From Prosopocoilus inquinatus (taxonomy: Eukaryota > Arthropoda > Insecta > Coleoptera > Lucanidae), in NCBI GenBank assembly GCA_036172665.1, contig CM069876.1:4464001-4528000 (forward strand): a DNA stretch of 64,000 nucleotides, read 5' to 3'. Of the stretch, positions 22,327-33,949 are shown in pieces; the first letter of the stretch is position 1; the number at the start of each line of letters is the position of its first letter. Both the position numbers and the translations under genes were made by a program. Below the pieces are notes generated by a model, which was given only the letters and a program-made list of their open reading frames with translations, was not told the origin of the DNA and searched no databases.

Positions 22327-24126
22327 TAAACAGCGGATTCTATGCTAAATGCATATTGCATGCATATTTTGCATATTTAAGCATTTTGTTCAATTTTCGC
22401 ATATTTCTTAAAAACGTGCATATATATGCATATTTGAAAGAATTTGTGTCGAAGTGAGTAAATTTTTTCCTGAATTCTTAATTCGTCAGAACATGTTGTT
22501 GCATTAATTAGGGTCTAGTTTGCACCCTTCTTGGGCTTAAGCAGGCGGAATTTTCCAAGTAGTGAATTAGGGATTTCCAAGTACTTTCTTAACGATGCGG
22601 TGGGGCGTTCATGTTTGCAATATTGTTTCATCACTTCTTCACGGATTATTAGTCGGTTATTGCTGCGAACGTTTAGTTCTTCCGTTAAAGTATTTTTGTT
22701 TGTGAGAAGTGCAATATGCCGAAAGACAATTCGAGCCTGGTTAATTCCTCGATCAGAAGCTATCCCGAGCTTGCTTACACCAATGGAAGCGTATTCTGTA
22801 AAGCCTGTAGTAAAATGGTAAGTTTTAAGTTTGTTTTCTTCCTCCTTAGGTAAATATTTGCTTGGTTCTTGAATATTGAAAGTTCAGACAGTTTAAAAAA
22901 ATTCAAGTTCTTGTTGTAGATACCAACCCAACGAAAATTTTCGGTCACACAACATGTCGGGACAGAACTACACAAGTCAAAATGCAAGAAGATGAATGAA
23001 TCGAAAACATTTCAATTACCCTTAGACAGTGGACCGTCGTTGATGACATGGTTAAAGCCGGGCGGCAATTTAAAACAATTTATAAAAATTTAGTTCACGT
23101 GAGTTGTTTAGCTCATGGATGTAACAGAGTAACTGAACATATTAGATGTGAATTTTCTGATGTAAATCTACTAATTAGTACCATTAAAAAAATATTTGTC
23201 AAAAGTCCCCTACGAGTTCAGTTGTACAGGGAAAAATTGCCGAATGTACCTTTACCTCCCGAACCAGTGTTGACTAGGTGGGGAACTTAGTTGGAAGCGG
23301 CAATGTTTTATGCTGAACATTTTGTAGCAATTAAGGAATTGGTTGTAGAGTTTAATGCCCAAGATAGTGCTGCTATTGCAAAGGCACAAAATATTGTAAC
23401 AAAACCTTCATTGGCAAATCAACTGAACTTCATCAAAATGCATTACAGTTTTGTAATACAAACTATAAACAATTTAGAAAAACCGAAAATGTCTTTAATA
23501 GAATCCGTTAAAATTGTTAAAGAATTTAAAGAGAATATTTCAAAAGTTCCAGGTAAAATCGGCAGTTCAGTAAATAAAAAATGTTTATCCGTTTTAGATA
23601 AAAATAGCGGCTTCAAAACCCTTGAGGAAATTTACGAAATTTTGAATGGAAACTTTGAAATTGACTTAAGTGTAGAATTTTCAGCTATGAGTCACTTTAA
23701 ATATGCCCCAATTACCTCCGTGGATGTTGAAAGGAGTTTTTCAATTTATAAAAATATTTTGTCAGATAAAAGGCAAAATTTCCTGGTAGAGAACTTGGAA
23801 AAACACATTGTTGTAAATTATAATCGAAGATTTTTTTAGTCGTTATAATATTTACTTAATAATGTACATACATAATATACATACTTCCTTCATATAAGCG
23901 TTTACAAATAAATCTAAATAAATTGTATAAAATATAATGTTTTTTATTTGAATAAGAATGCCCATAAAACACAGTAGACCAGTTATTGCATTATTTGAAG
24001 TGTTCGGCCTATCTTGCACATATTTCGCCATTTTTAGTGCATATATATGTGCATATTTCATCATTTTTTAGTGCATATATATGCGCATATTTCATCAAAA
24101 TTACTCGCATATAAATCCGCTCTCTA
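22327..24126 (+). mobile_element. hAT element, copy 1 (internally deleted)
   Basis: TIRs are TAAACAGCGGATTCTATGCT at 22327 and, from the other side, TAGAGAGCGGATTTATATGC at 24126. Perfect 8-bp target duplication TTGATGAT at 22319-22326 and 24127-24134. Both ends carry clusters of GCATAT motifs. Over most of its length it is nearly identical to copy 2 (33950-36206), but 460 bp corresponding to 34670-35129 are missing at a junction near 23046. Confidence 0.95.
22716..23839 (+). pseudogene. hAT transposase pseudogene, copy 1
   Basis: Exon 1 is 22716-22817 (34 codons, with the CKAC half of a BED-type zinc finger). It ends at a GTAAGT donor; the 102-bp intron 22818-22919 ends TTGTTGTAG. Exon 2 continues with the finger's HVGTELHKSKC half. 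A 460-bp deletion near 23046 removes the first two catalytic-block regions and shifts the frame. The rest reads through to a TAG at 23288-23290 in the RWGT-W-EA box (the codon is TGG in copy 2). The C-terminal dimerisation region is intact: VDVERSFSIYKNILSDKRQN. Its A-run at 23186-23192 has 7 A and keeps frame, unlike copy 2. It closely resembles CGBP1-like hAT proteins. It cannot encode a working enzyme. Confidence 0.9.
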
Positions 24127-25044
24127 TTGATGATAATCAACTTACAATGTTGATTACTAAAGTTTATTGTATTTGTACAGCAAAAGTAAGTAGACAAGCC
24201 ACAGTCTCCAATACATTAAACATTAAACAGCAAAAGTAAATTTGTTTCTTTATTAAAAGTTCAAATGAACAACGAAATAAACGTCTGTACTAGGCGAGAG
24301 CTTTTCTGTCTTTATAGTTTAAGCTGACGCAGATATTCAGGTTCCATTTTATCCTTATAAAAACATGTGTTTTGTGTTGGAATATAAACAATTAATAAAA
24401 TAGTTCGATTGAGAGCTAGCGAAGTTATTCAATTGAACCCATAGATTATTGTGTGTACAGGCAATTTAATTTATTTAAATTTTTCATTGTATCATACTCC
24501 AATTCTTGCTTTCCGTTTTTACGATGGGAATAGTTTCTGCTCTTGCAATATTTATTCTGCAGCTTAGTGCGATAATTAAAAAATAATTTTACACATTTTC
24601 AACGCAGTTACAAAACTAGCGTACGAAGATGTTTAATTACTTCAACAAAAATCTAACGAATATTAGATACTCGTTTTTAACATAATTGTTACTGTCTATT
24701 ACAAAGAGGTGCGTAAACAAACGTTCTTACTTATCGCATGTTGAAAGTACAAATAAACATGCCGATGTCCGCAAGTCGGATTCATATTCCTATACAATAA
24801 GACCTAGACTGAGTTCTTCTAAAGGTAAATAAAAAGTTTCATTGGGGTTTATTGCTTTTATCGGAATAAATTGCCGAAACAAGTCGTAAACCAAGCAGAG
24901 GTTTCAAAACAAAGGGACTGCGCTCGCTTGTGATAGGTCAGTTTTTCATTTTTGGGCAAAAAAATTCAAATTTGGGGAATTAATCTCTTATGTAACGAGG
25001 AACTTACAGTTTAATTTAAGACAGACGTTTTGAGACACACTGTA

Positions 25045-28000
25045 TAGAAAATATCGAGAAACCAATGTAAATAATGCGAGATGTACGGAGAAAGTTGCGT
25101 CTTATGAAAGATCATGGCTCACTGTATTTAAGTTTATAATTTTGTTGCTTATGACAAATTTAATTACTAAGTGTTACGAAATTTTTAGTAAATTATTTTT
25201 TGCTGAAGAAAATGTTGAAATTTTTACCATAACTTATGGGACATACGTTAATACCTTTACTTTTCGATATGCATCAGGCTTACTTCAAATATAAATGTTG
25301 CCATGTTATGGTGAATTAAGACCCTATCCTCACGACGCTACACGACATCGACATTAACAAGTAACATAGTCTCTCCTTATACCTTTTTTAACTAATTGTC
25401 TCAACATTTTAACCACGTAAGTAACTCTACCAACCAAGTAAACTTTTCGCCTACGCTGCTAATACATATTTTAGAAAGTACTCTCTCGATCACAGCACAA
25501 CAATATACTACACCCACAGTGAACCGAAACATTTCGTAAACATCTAAAATTACATGTTCGCTTGCAGCTTGCATTAGCGGTTTACGCGTTCATGGATTTT
25601 GCAGCACCGTTGTTGCGACGTTTTTCGTCAAACGAGCTCGATTTGTTTCGCTCTCGTACGAAACTTTAAGCGATCAGGAATGGATTACAGTAAAAGTTCA
25701 TAGCGGAATTTTACGATCCAGGCCAGGGAACTTATGTGTCCCAAACACTTCGATCTTATTAAATTCGGAGAAGTTATACGAGCTTTGCGCAATACGTGAT
25801 CTGACTTTCCGATTATTGCAACATTACGTTTCGCCGTTATCACGCTGTTTGAAAATCATCGGGTAAATGTGTGCAGGCAATAATCCGGCAGGAACTTTAA
25901 AAGATGGATCTTAAAAAAATACTTCTTATGTACCGGATTTCGTTAACCCTCTGCTAAATTAAGATAAACAAAAACTAAGGCAGTTAAAACAAAGAATTTT
26001 GTAACGAATGGTAAATGAATATGGCCGAATGGTTACGTGGTTCTTTTCTCAAAGTTTTGGAACTGAATTGTCTCATGAGCAGAAGGCGGAACTTTAAGGC
26101 CTTTTCTTAATCGATGCAGTACTACTATGCTCGCTGCGTTGATCAACTAGAAAAAGTCCCCCCAAAATTCAGCCATCTGCTCATGAGCAATCATTGGATA
26201 TTTGTATGGATATTCACGGTCACTTCGTCTCCCGAACGCAACACGCAAGCTCGCCGCCTGTTCATGAGCGCCGGGCTATTGATGTGACGAATACGCGGTA
26301 ATAAACGCAAAGTATGCGATCGGGATACCGCCTAGTTAACGTGCCGCTTATGAGGATGACATTGAGTTCCATACTTTCATCCGATATTTGTTCATGAGAT
26401 GTAATTATCGTAACCTGAGAGATACTGGGTCTGCTATTTTGGCCCTGTTTCTCATCCCAAAACTCCACAAAAAAACAATTCTTGGAGGTAGTTCTAATAG
26501 TAATTTGCATGTGTGCAAATCATGTTAACTTCAGTCAGTCAACTGGGAAAAATTTTTCGTTATTTGTATAGAAGTTTCGGAACGTGTTGAATATTAGAGG
26601 TTTCTTCCAACAACAGTTTTTAATCAGCTCGAAAGTGTCAAAAACAGTAATAGCACAATAAAATAAATCGGTTATGACAGCTTTATCAGGTGTATAACTT
26701 TGATATCTTTGTCTCTGACAGTTTCGAAACTTTTTTTTGACATGCACGTATTGACCAGTTACTTATGGATCTGATAAAATGAACGTAAAAAACCCTTATA
26801 ATTTAAATCAGACTGGCCCTCAACATTACTAAATTTATGGCTCCCTCTGGGATTCCTTTGTGCAACTTTAAAAAACGCAGTAATTACCCGTTTCCAGTTA
26901 ACATTTACAATTATGACATTCCAAGAATCTCAATGTTTGTGTTTTAGATTCTTAATCAAACAAGCAAATACACGTTTTTTATTTACAAGCAAATTCGCGA
27001 CCGTTTCAAGTGACATTTTAAGTGATAAAGGAGGAGGAAGATAGAAGGCTGTAGTTTTAATGTAAGTTGTATATAAGTCCTAATTCTGAATTACATTTCT
27101 ATGGAATTTTTCTGCAACTTAAAATAAGAACATCTTACTCTTAAGCCGTCTTCCTTTTTCGGCGTCGAAGTTACTTCAAAAATAAACTTCACTTGACATT
27201 TCTCAATTTGATTTGAACAAATGCAGAAATGTTTTGCAGGAATAATTTTTAAAAAAATTGATAATAAAAAAACTCATTTTGCAGCACACTTTTTCAAAGA
27301 CCGTATACTTTTGTTTTCTTTACACCATTTCTTTCTATTATTTGAAAGTTAAAATTTGATCTTGTTTTCTTCTTTGAAGACTGTTTAACACTCCGTTTCT
27401 TGTACACACAACAGCGTCTTGAGAAATTTCAATTTTACAAAATTGCTCAGTAAATTGCACCAAACATTAGGTGGTGAATCTAAAATTGTCTGAGAAAATG
27501 AAACGTATTGTTTCTGAAGCCTAAATATTTACTGCTTCAATAATAGATTTGAAACCTAACCAACGCTTCGATTATTTAATAGAGACTGAGGTCTGATAGA
27601 AAATAAATCTGAAATACCTTTGCGGTCACAAAGTTTATTTAAAAAAGACTTTTATCGTTGGAGAGTACGTTAAAGTTAGGCTATTTTCTGAATAAGAATT
27701 TTATATTTTTAGAAAGGGCTTGATCAGATCATTGTAAAAATTGTATCATCATACAGCGCGTTTTATTTAAAAATATATAGGTACATAGGTACCCGGTGTA
27801 TCAAGATGGGTGGCGAGAAAAAAATTTAAAGTCAAAGTAACCAAGAGAAATTCAAGGAAAATATTTTTAAGTTTCTGAGTTGACCGCAAAGGGGAGCAAT
27901 CAATTGGCTCAACAAAAAAAATAATTTTACTAACAAAAGTCTCAGAATAATGTGCAGCTTTGATAGTTCCATTAGAGAGCTGAATTAATTCTGCACAACT

Positions 28001-28722
28001 TTGATTTCAAACTTATTATCGTATCGTTAATAAGAGTGGAAAAAACAGTTGAATTATTTACTTTAAAAAATATCATAACATCTGTGATCTTTATTAGAAA
28101 TTAACGAACTTTGGCTCATTTGAAAGGGAATTTTAAGCTGATTTAAAGTTTCTCTTCAACGACTCCGGTTACTTTGTTTTATCAAATCAAATCAAACGTC
28201 ATATTAATTAATTATTTAATTTACTTATTTAGAATATACAGGTCAATAATAAGCCCAATTACGTGTTGTACTAAACTAAACTAACTAATTTCTTTTCGAT
28301 CATTTGTCCAAACTTACAATAACAACCATTCTGTCCTTCATAAAGCTTCAAGGCAGTTTAAACACCTACCAGCTAATCTGTTCTTTAGAAGACTTGTATT
28401 TAAATATTTCTGTACTTGTAAATTAAACCGAGGGAAACAAGGCACACTAACTTTACTCCAAATACTCTCCTAAATGAATTGAGTAATGCCCAACATTAAA
28501 GACAATAATACCGAGCAGACAAACACCGAAAATTATAATCTAGAACTGCGGGTAATTTTATAATAAGCCTACCCCGAGGAGATTTGCAGCCACTTTGAAT
28601 TGTCATTGAATTAATTTAAGTGAAGTGGTACCAAGAATTTCCTCGTTTTGAGTTTCCGTTAAAAAGTGTGAAAGAATACTTAACAAGGTAATCTGTCATG
28701 AAACATTTTTCGCAGCTTTATA
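25045..28722. other. long stretch without recognised genes or transposons
   Basis: This is one of the longest transposon-poor stretches of the window. It contains a moderately GC-rich part (about 25560-25900) and four TCATGAG motifs between 26073 and 26398. Open frames at 26262-26747 on the minus strand show no domain. It could be non-coding host DNA such as intron or enhancer. Confidence 0.4.
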
Positions 28723-29697
28723 CAGGATGTCTCAAAACCTCTGTCATTAAATGAAACTACCGGGTGGAAAGTTTCAAACCCGAACATAGCAAAGTTCCAT
28801 TGAGAACTACGTTTCTCTAGATTACTCCTCGCCATTTAAAGATACAAAAATGGTAATGGTATTAAATGAAAGATAAAATTAAGGCCAATGTTATCGTGTT
28901 AAAATTATTCCTGTTGGGTTAATACTTTTGAAATAGAAATTAAATTTTTAAATTTCAAATGAAAAATGTAGTCGCCTTAGTATGTCAAATTTGAAGTTTG
29001 CAATTCAATAACCAGAATTTTGTACAATATGCTTTTTATTCAAAATAAAATTTCATTCATCTGTGTAGCATACTGACGATGAAAAACTGTTAGGATTTAT
29101 TTCTTTGCTCCTGTATTGCTTCACAAAATACTTTCCTGCTATTCTTGGTAATTACAATACAATGTTGATGGCAACTGAATTTGTGGAATTGATGTTTTTT
29201 TTTTAATATTCTTTACAGTTGTGTGTTACTTATTCTTGAACAGTGTGAAACTTATATAATTCTTAGTACAATTGAATTTAAAACTGATTTAGTATCGAGA
29301 TGTGTCGGTATTGATTGCCCATGACATCAGTTCAAGTTTATTGATAGTATCAGAAACAACAGTATTTTTGTATGCAATGACGTAGAATACAATTATCATC
29401 CTAATAAAGAAAGAATTGTTGTAACTTAAACGACAAAAGTACCTACCTATTATTTGCTCTGTATAACAATTCATAATGCTTTTTGACTGACGTATAAATT
29501 ATTTTCCATTAATTGAAACAACTGAAAATTTCAAACCTGACACAGGCGACTACATTTTTCGTTTAAAAAATTTATTTATGTTCCGAAAGTATTAATATTC
29601 AGGAAAAATTTTAACACCATCCATAATTTTCTCTTTTCTTTAATACCATTGCCATTTTTGTATCTTCAAATGGCGAGCAGCAATTCACAGAAACATA
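28723..29697. mobile_element. foldback-like element B fused to family A copy A3
   Basis: Starts CAGGATGTCTCAAAACCTCT after a TA, the same terminus type as family A. Its left arm (about 28807-29005) is repeated inverted at 29523-29697. The mirror of the outer 80 bp is missing on the right, where the sequence switches abruptly to family A copy A3. The spacer has no recognised frame. Confidence 0.7.
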
Positions 29698-30929
29698 GAT
29701 TTTTTGCCCAAAAATGAAAAACTGACCTATCACAAGTGAGCGCAGTCTCTTTGTTTTGAAAGCTCTGCTTGGTTTACGACTTGTGTCAGCAATTTTTTCC
29801 GATAAATGCAATAAGCTGCAATAAAACTTTTTATTTACGTTTAGAAGAACTCGTTAATGGTTTTATTGTATACGATTATGAATCCAACTTGCGGACATCG
29901 GCATGTTTCTTTGTACTTTTAACATGCGATGAATAAGAACGTTTGTTTCTTTGTAATGGACAATAGCAATTATGTTAAAAGCGAGTACCTAATATTCGTT
30001 AGATTTTTGCTAAAGTAATTAAACATCTTATTCTAGTTTTGTAACTACGTTGAAAATGCGTGAAATTATTTTTTAATTATCGCACTAATATCTGCAGAAT
30101 AAGTATTGCAAGAGCAGAAACTATTCCTATTTTAAAAACGGAAAGCAAGAATTGGAGTATGATACGATGAAAAATTTAAATAAATTAGATCGCCTGTACA
30201 CACAATAATCTATGGGTTACAAATAAATGATTGAATAACTTCCCTAGCTCTCAATCGAACTATTTTATTAATTGTTTACATTCCAACACAAAACACATGT
30301 TTTTATAAGGATAATATTGAACCTGAATTTCTGCGTCGACTTAAACCAAAAAGACGTTTATTTCGTCGTTTATTCGAAGTTTTAATAAAGAAACAAATTT
30401 ATTTTTGCTATTCAAATACAATAAACTTTAGTAATCAACATTGTAAGTTGATATTTGGCAATGTACAAATTAATATGATGTAAGAATTTTCACTTTTCCG
30501 ATCGATTGAATTTTTTAAATTAAACTGATAAAGTACGGATTAGCACAGAACTAATCATCGATTAATGCAACACGCACAGAATATTTTAAACTATTAAGAA
30601 CTTACCTAGTAACAAAATTTATCAGCTTTTAAAATTAACAAAAAACACCTTACTTGACCTGCCTTAAGTACAATATCTGTGCATTAGGTCATGGTCTGCG
30701 TTTTTATGACTTTTTATGGCCCCGAACGTCAAAGAATAGTTGAAAACCAAGCTTCGCCGGAACATTTAAGCTGCATTCAGCGACCCTCAAACAATTTCTA
30801 TGAAAAAGTAAAATAATTTTTATCTGCGTTATTATTGCTATTTGACCAACAGTTGTATAACAAATTTTGCTTCTTTTCTTGACCACTATTTATGGTTTCG
30901 ATTAAAGACATAGGTTTAGAGCTACGCTG
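29698..30929 (+). mobile_element. Family A TIR repeat, copy A3, lacking its left TIR
   Basis: From TTTTTTGCCC onward it aligns with A1 and A4 to the right terminus at 30929 (GCTACGCTG followed by TA). The first 70 bp or so of the family, including the left TIR, are replaced by element B. Together B and A3 form one unit with TIR-like ends at 28723 and 30929. Confidence 0.75.
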
Positions 30930-31629
30930 TAGAACCTATTTCGGTGTAATGGCATTGATTGCTAAAATTAATTAATAATTAATTATTACTGTTCACGCAC
31001 ATTCAACGCGCGTGCCTACAGCACAAATTACGTCTTGTATTTCTTATTATTCGAGTAAGTTTCTGGAAAAAAAAACAGCTTCCCCTTATTATTTATTAAT
31101 GTTTACAGAAATTCGGTTTCTAGGCCCCTAAAACTCGATTTGCCTGACGAAATGCGAAATATCTCATGAATAATTTAGTCTCGCGTTGACTTGATTAGAA
31201 CTTTTTCGCGCCGTATCTCACTTTTAATGAAACATGAATCCATTAAGGCGAGGCAGAGTGTATTAATTTATGTAAATTTTAAGATTAAGTCAATTTATTT
31301 TTCGACAGTAAATCCGACCCTATAAAAACAAAAAAACTTTTAGCTTCAGAAATAAAGATTAGGACTCGGTGCCAGTAAAGAGGTTAATGAAAATTTCTGT
31401 TCCAGATTTTCTTTTCTTCGACGTCGTCCTCTCAGTTTACGATGCAATTTGAAAGTTATCAGCGCTTCGTACATTATTAGGAAAATTTTAAGGATATAAC
31501 TTAAGATTAATAATAATTTACCTACATTCTATTCTATTTTGAGATACATTAAAGCATGGTTGGAAATTTACAAATAATTTTCGCTTTAAAATTTATTTAG
31601 CTTCTAATCTGGTATCCGAAATATTTATA
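30930..31629. other. unassigned spacer between family A copies
   Basis: No transposon signature or gene recognised. Part of it (31100-31450) is less AT-rich and could be non-coding host DNA. Confidence 0.4.
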
Positions 31630-32957
31630 CAGGGTATCTCAAAACCTCTGTCTCAAATGAAACTGTAAGTTCCTCGTTACATAAGAGATTAATTCTACAA
31701 ATCTGAAATTTTTTGCCCAAAAATTAAAAACTGACCTATCACAAGCGAGCGCGGTCCCTTTGTTTTGAAACCTCTGCTTGGTTTACAACTTGTTTCAGCA
31801 ATTTATTCCGACAAAAGCAATAAACCGCAGTAAAATTTTTTATTTACGTTTAGAAGAACTCGGTCAAGGTCTTATTGGATACAAATATGAATCCGACTTG
31901 CGGACATCCGCATGTTTATTTGTATTTTCAACAAGCGATATGTAAGAACGTTTGTTTATGCACCTCTTTATAATAAACAATAACAATTATGTTAGAAACG
32001 ATTACCTAATCTTTGTTAGATTTTTTGCTGAAGTAATTAAACATCTTCGTACGCTAGTTTTGTAACTGCGTCGCAAATGCGTGAAATTAATTTTTAATTA
32101 TCGCACTAATAGCAGCAGAATAAGTATTGCAAGAGCAGAAACTATTCCTATTGTAAAAGCGGAAAGCAAGAATTGGAGTATGATACGATGAAAAATTTAA
32201 ATAAATTAGATTGCCTGTACACACAATAATCTATGGGTTCAAAATAAGTGATTGAATAACTTCGCTAGCTCTCAATCGAACTATTTTATTAATTGTTTAC
32301 ATTCCAACACAAAACACATGTTTTTATAAGGATAATATTGAACCTAAGTTTCTGCGTCGACTTAAACCATTAAGACATAAAAGCTCTAGCCCAGAGCAGA
32401 CGTTTATATCGTCGTTTATTCGAAGTTTTAATAAAGAAACAAATTTATTTTTGCTGTACAAATACAATAAACTTCAGTAATCAACATCGTAAATTGATTA
32501 TTGGCAATTTACAAATTAGTAATAGAATTTCCACTTTTTCGATCGATTGATTCTTTTAAATTTAACTGTTAAAGTAGGAATTAGCACAAAACTAATCATC
32601 AATTAATGCAAGACGCGCAGAATATTTTAAATTATTAAGAACTTACCTAGTTACAAAATTTATCTGCTTTTAAAATTAAGAAAAAGGCAGGATACTTGAC
32701 CTGCCTTAAGTACAATATCTGTGCCTTAGATCATGGTCTGCGTTTTGTGACTTTTTGTGGCCTCGAACGTCGGAGAATAGTGAAAACTCCGCCGAAACAT
32801 TTAAGCTGCATTCAGCGACCCTCAAACAATTTCTGTGAAAAAGTAAAATAATTTCTATCTGCGTTATCTGACTAATAGTTGTATAACAAATTTTGCTTCT
32901 TTTCTTGACCACTATGTGTGGTTTCAATTAAAGACTTAGAAATTTACAGACGCGCTG
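31630..32957 (+). mobile_element. Family A TIR repeat, complete copy A4
   Basis: It begins CAGGGTATCTCAAAACCTCT (31630) and ends ACAGACGCGCTG (32957); TA precedes and follows. With A1 it gives the best view of the family: about 1.33 kb, AT-rich, no transposase. A minus-strand frame at 32706-32927 parallels ones in A1 and A3 but carries indels. Confidence 0.8.
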
Positions 32958-33941
32958 TAGATACTGTATTTTTTTGTTACAACACCTTAACATAAAAATT
33001 TTCGGAACAATTTTCTTAAAAGCCTTTTCGTAAAATAATGTTTGAATTGTTAAAATATTTGCGAAGTGAAATTCGACTTCAAATTGAATGTAAACAGCTA
33101 ATCACTTTCGCCGTCGTCATCTGCGCGAAGTGAAATTTAAGAAAAACATACTTCGGCAGGAAAATATTTTCGCTCGAAATTACAAAGTATTATCTTTCCT
33201 TGCTAATTTAGGTTGACAATGCGGACCTTCCCCCCGAAGAAAAAGTCGGATTTTATTTCCCTCGACGCGCGAGCCTTTAAATTTCCTCAAATTTATTTTT
33301 ATTTTCCGAGAGGGAAATCGCCCGGTTCGGGTCCCACGCGAAATGCAATAATGAAGTTAAATTAAGTTCATAGTTAAATTACGCCTCGACCTGATACAAC
33401 GCTTTAGTTTGCATGGGTTGTGTCTGTAATGAATTTATCCTCTACCTGACGCATATTGATTGGAAGAGAGGAATGCTATTTTTGGCAGCTGTTCTCTCGA
33501 TGAAAGGGTCCGCCAAATCGAACTTGTGGTATACAATAGGTTTAAGTAATTTCCACCAACGTTTCAAAATCATTATATAATAACTTGCAGAAAACAAGAT
33601 TCACAACAAGAACTTGATTACTTGGAATTAAAATTCTAAGCAGGGACGGAATATTAAATGGTAGTCATTAAAGAAGAATAATTTCAACTTATTTTCGAGA
33701 TACTCTGAGTATTTCGTTTTAGATTTTAATTACACGAACGTACAACAAAATTGGACATCAAGGGAAATTCTTGCAGTATCACATCGGTACCTACTAACTA
33801 TAAAATTCTTTTGAAACCAAAATTCATAATTCACTATGCAGGGTGTCTCTTAATATACGAACGAGGAGCTAAAGTAAAGCGTTTTCTTAATTTGCGTTCG
33901 GCCAAAACCTAATAACAAGAAAGTTCCAGCGGTTTAAATTT
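32958..33941. other. unassigned sequence
   Basis: The part 33040-33560 has mixed composition without repeats and resembles non-coding host DNA. A lone CAGGGTGTCTCTTAA end is at 33839. No gene seen. Confidence 0.4.
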
Positions 33942-33949
33942 ATTATAAG

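Larger units (their letters stand above)
21871..25041 (-). mobile_element. Family A TIR repeat, copy A2, split by a hAT
   Basis: It runs in reverse orientation to A1. Its outer ends are AGCATGTCTCTTAAACC at 21871 and, at 25041, a terminus reading CAGTGTGTCTCAAAACGTCT on the minus strand, followed by TA. The hAT element 22327-24126 with its 8-bp duplication TTGATGAT splits it in two; without that insert the copy is about 1.36 kb. The hAT therefore arrived after this repeat. Confidence 0.8.
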
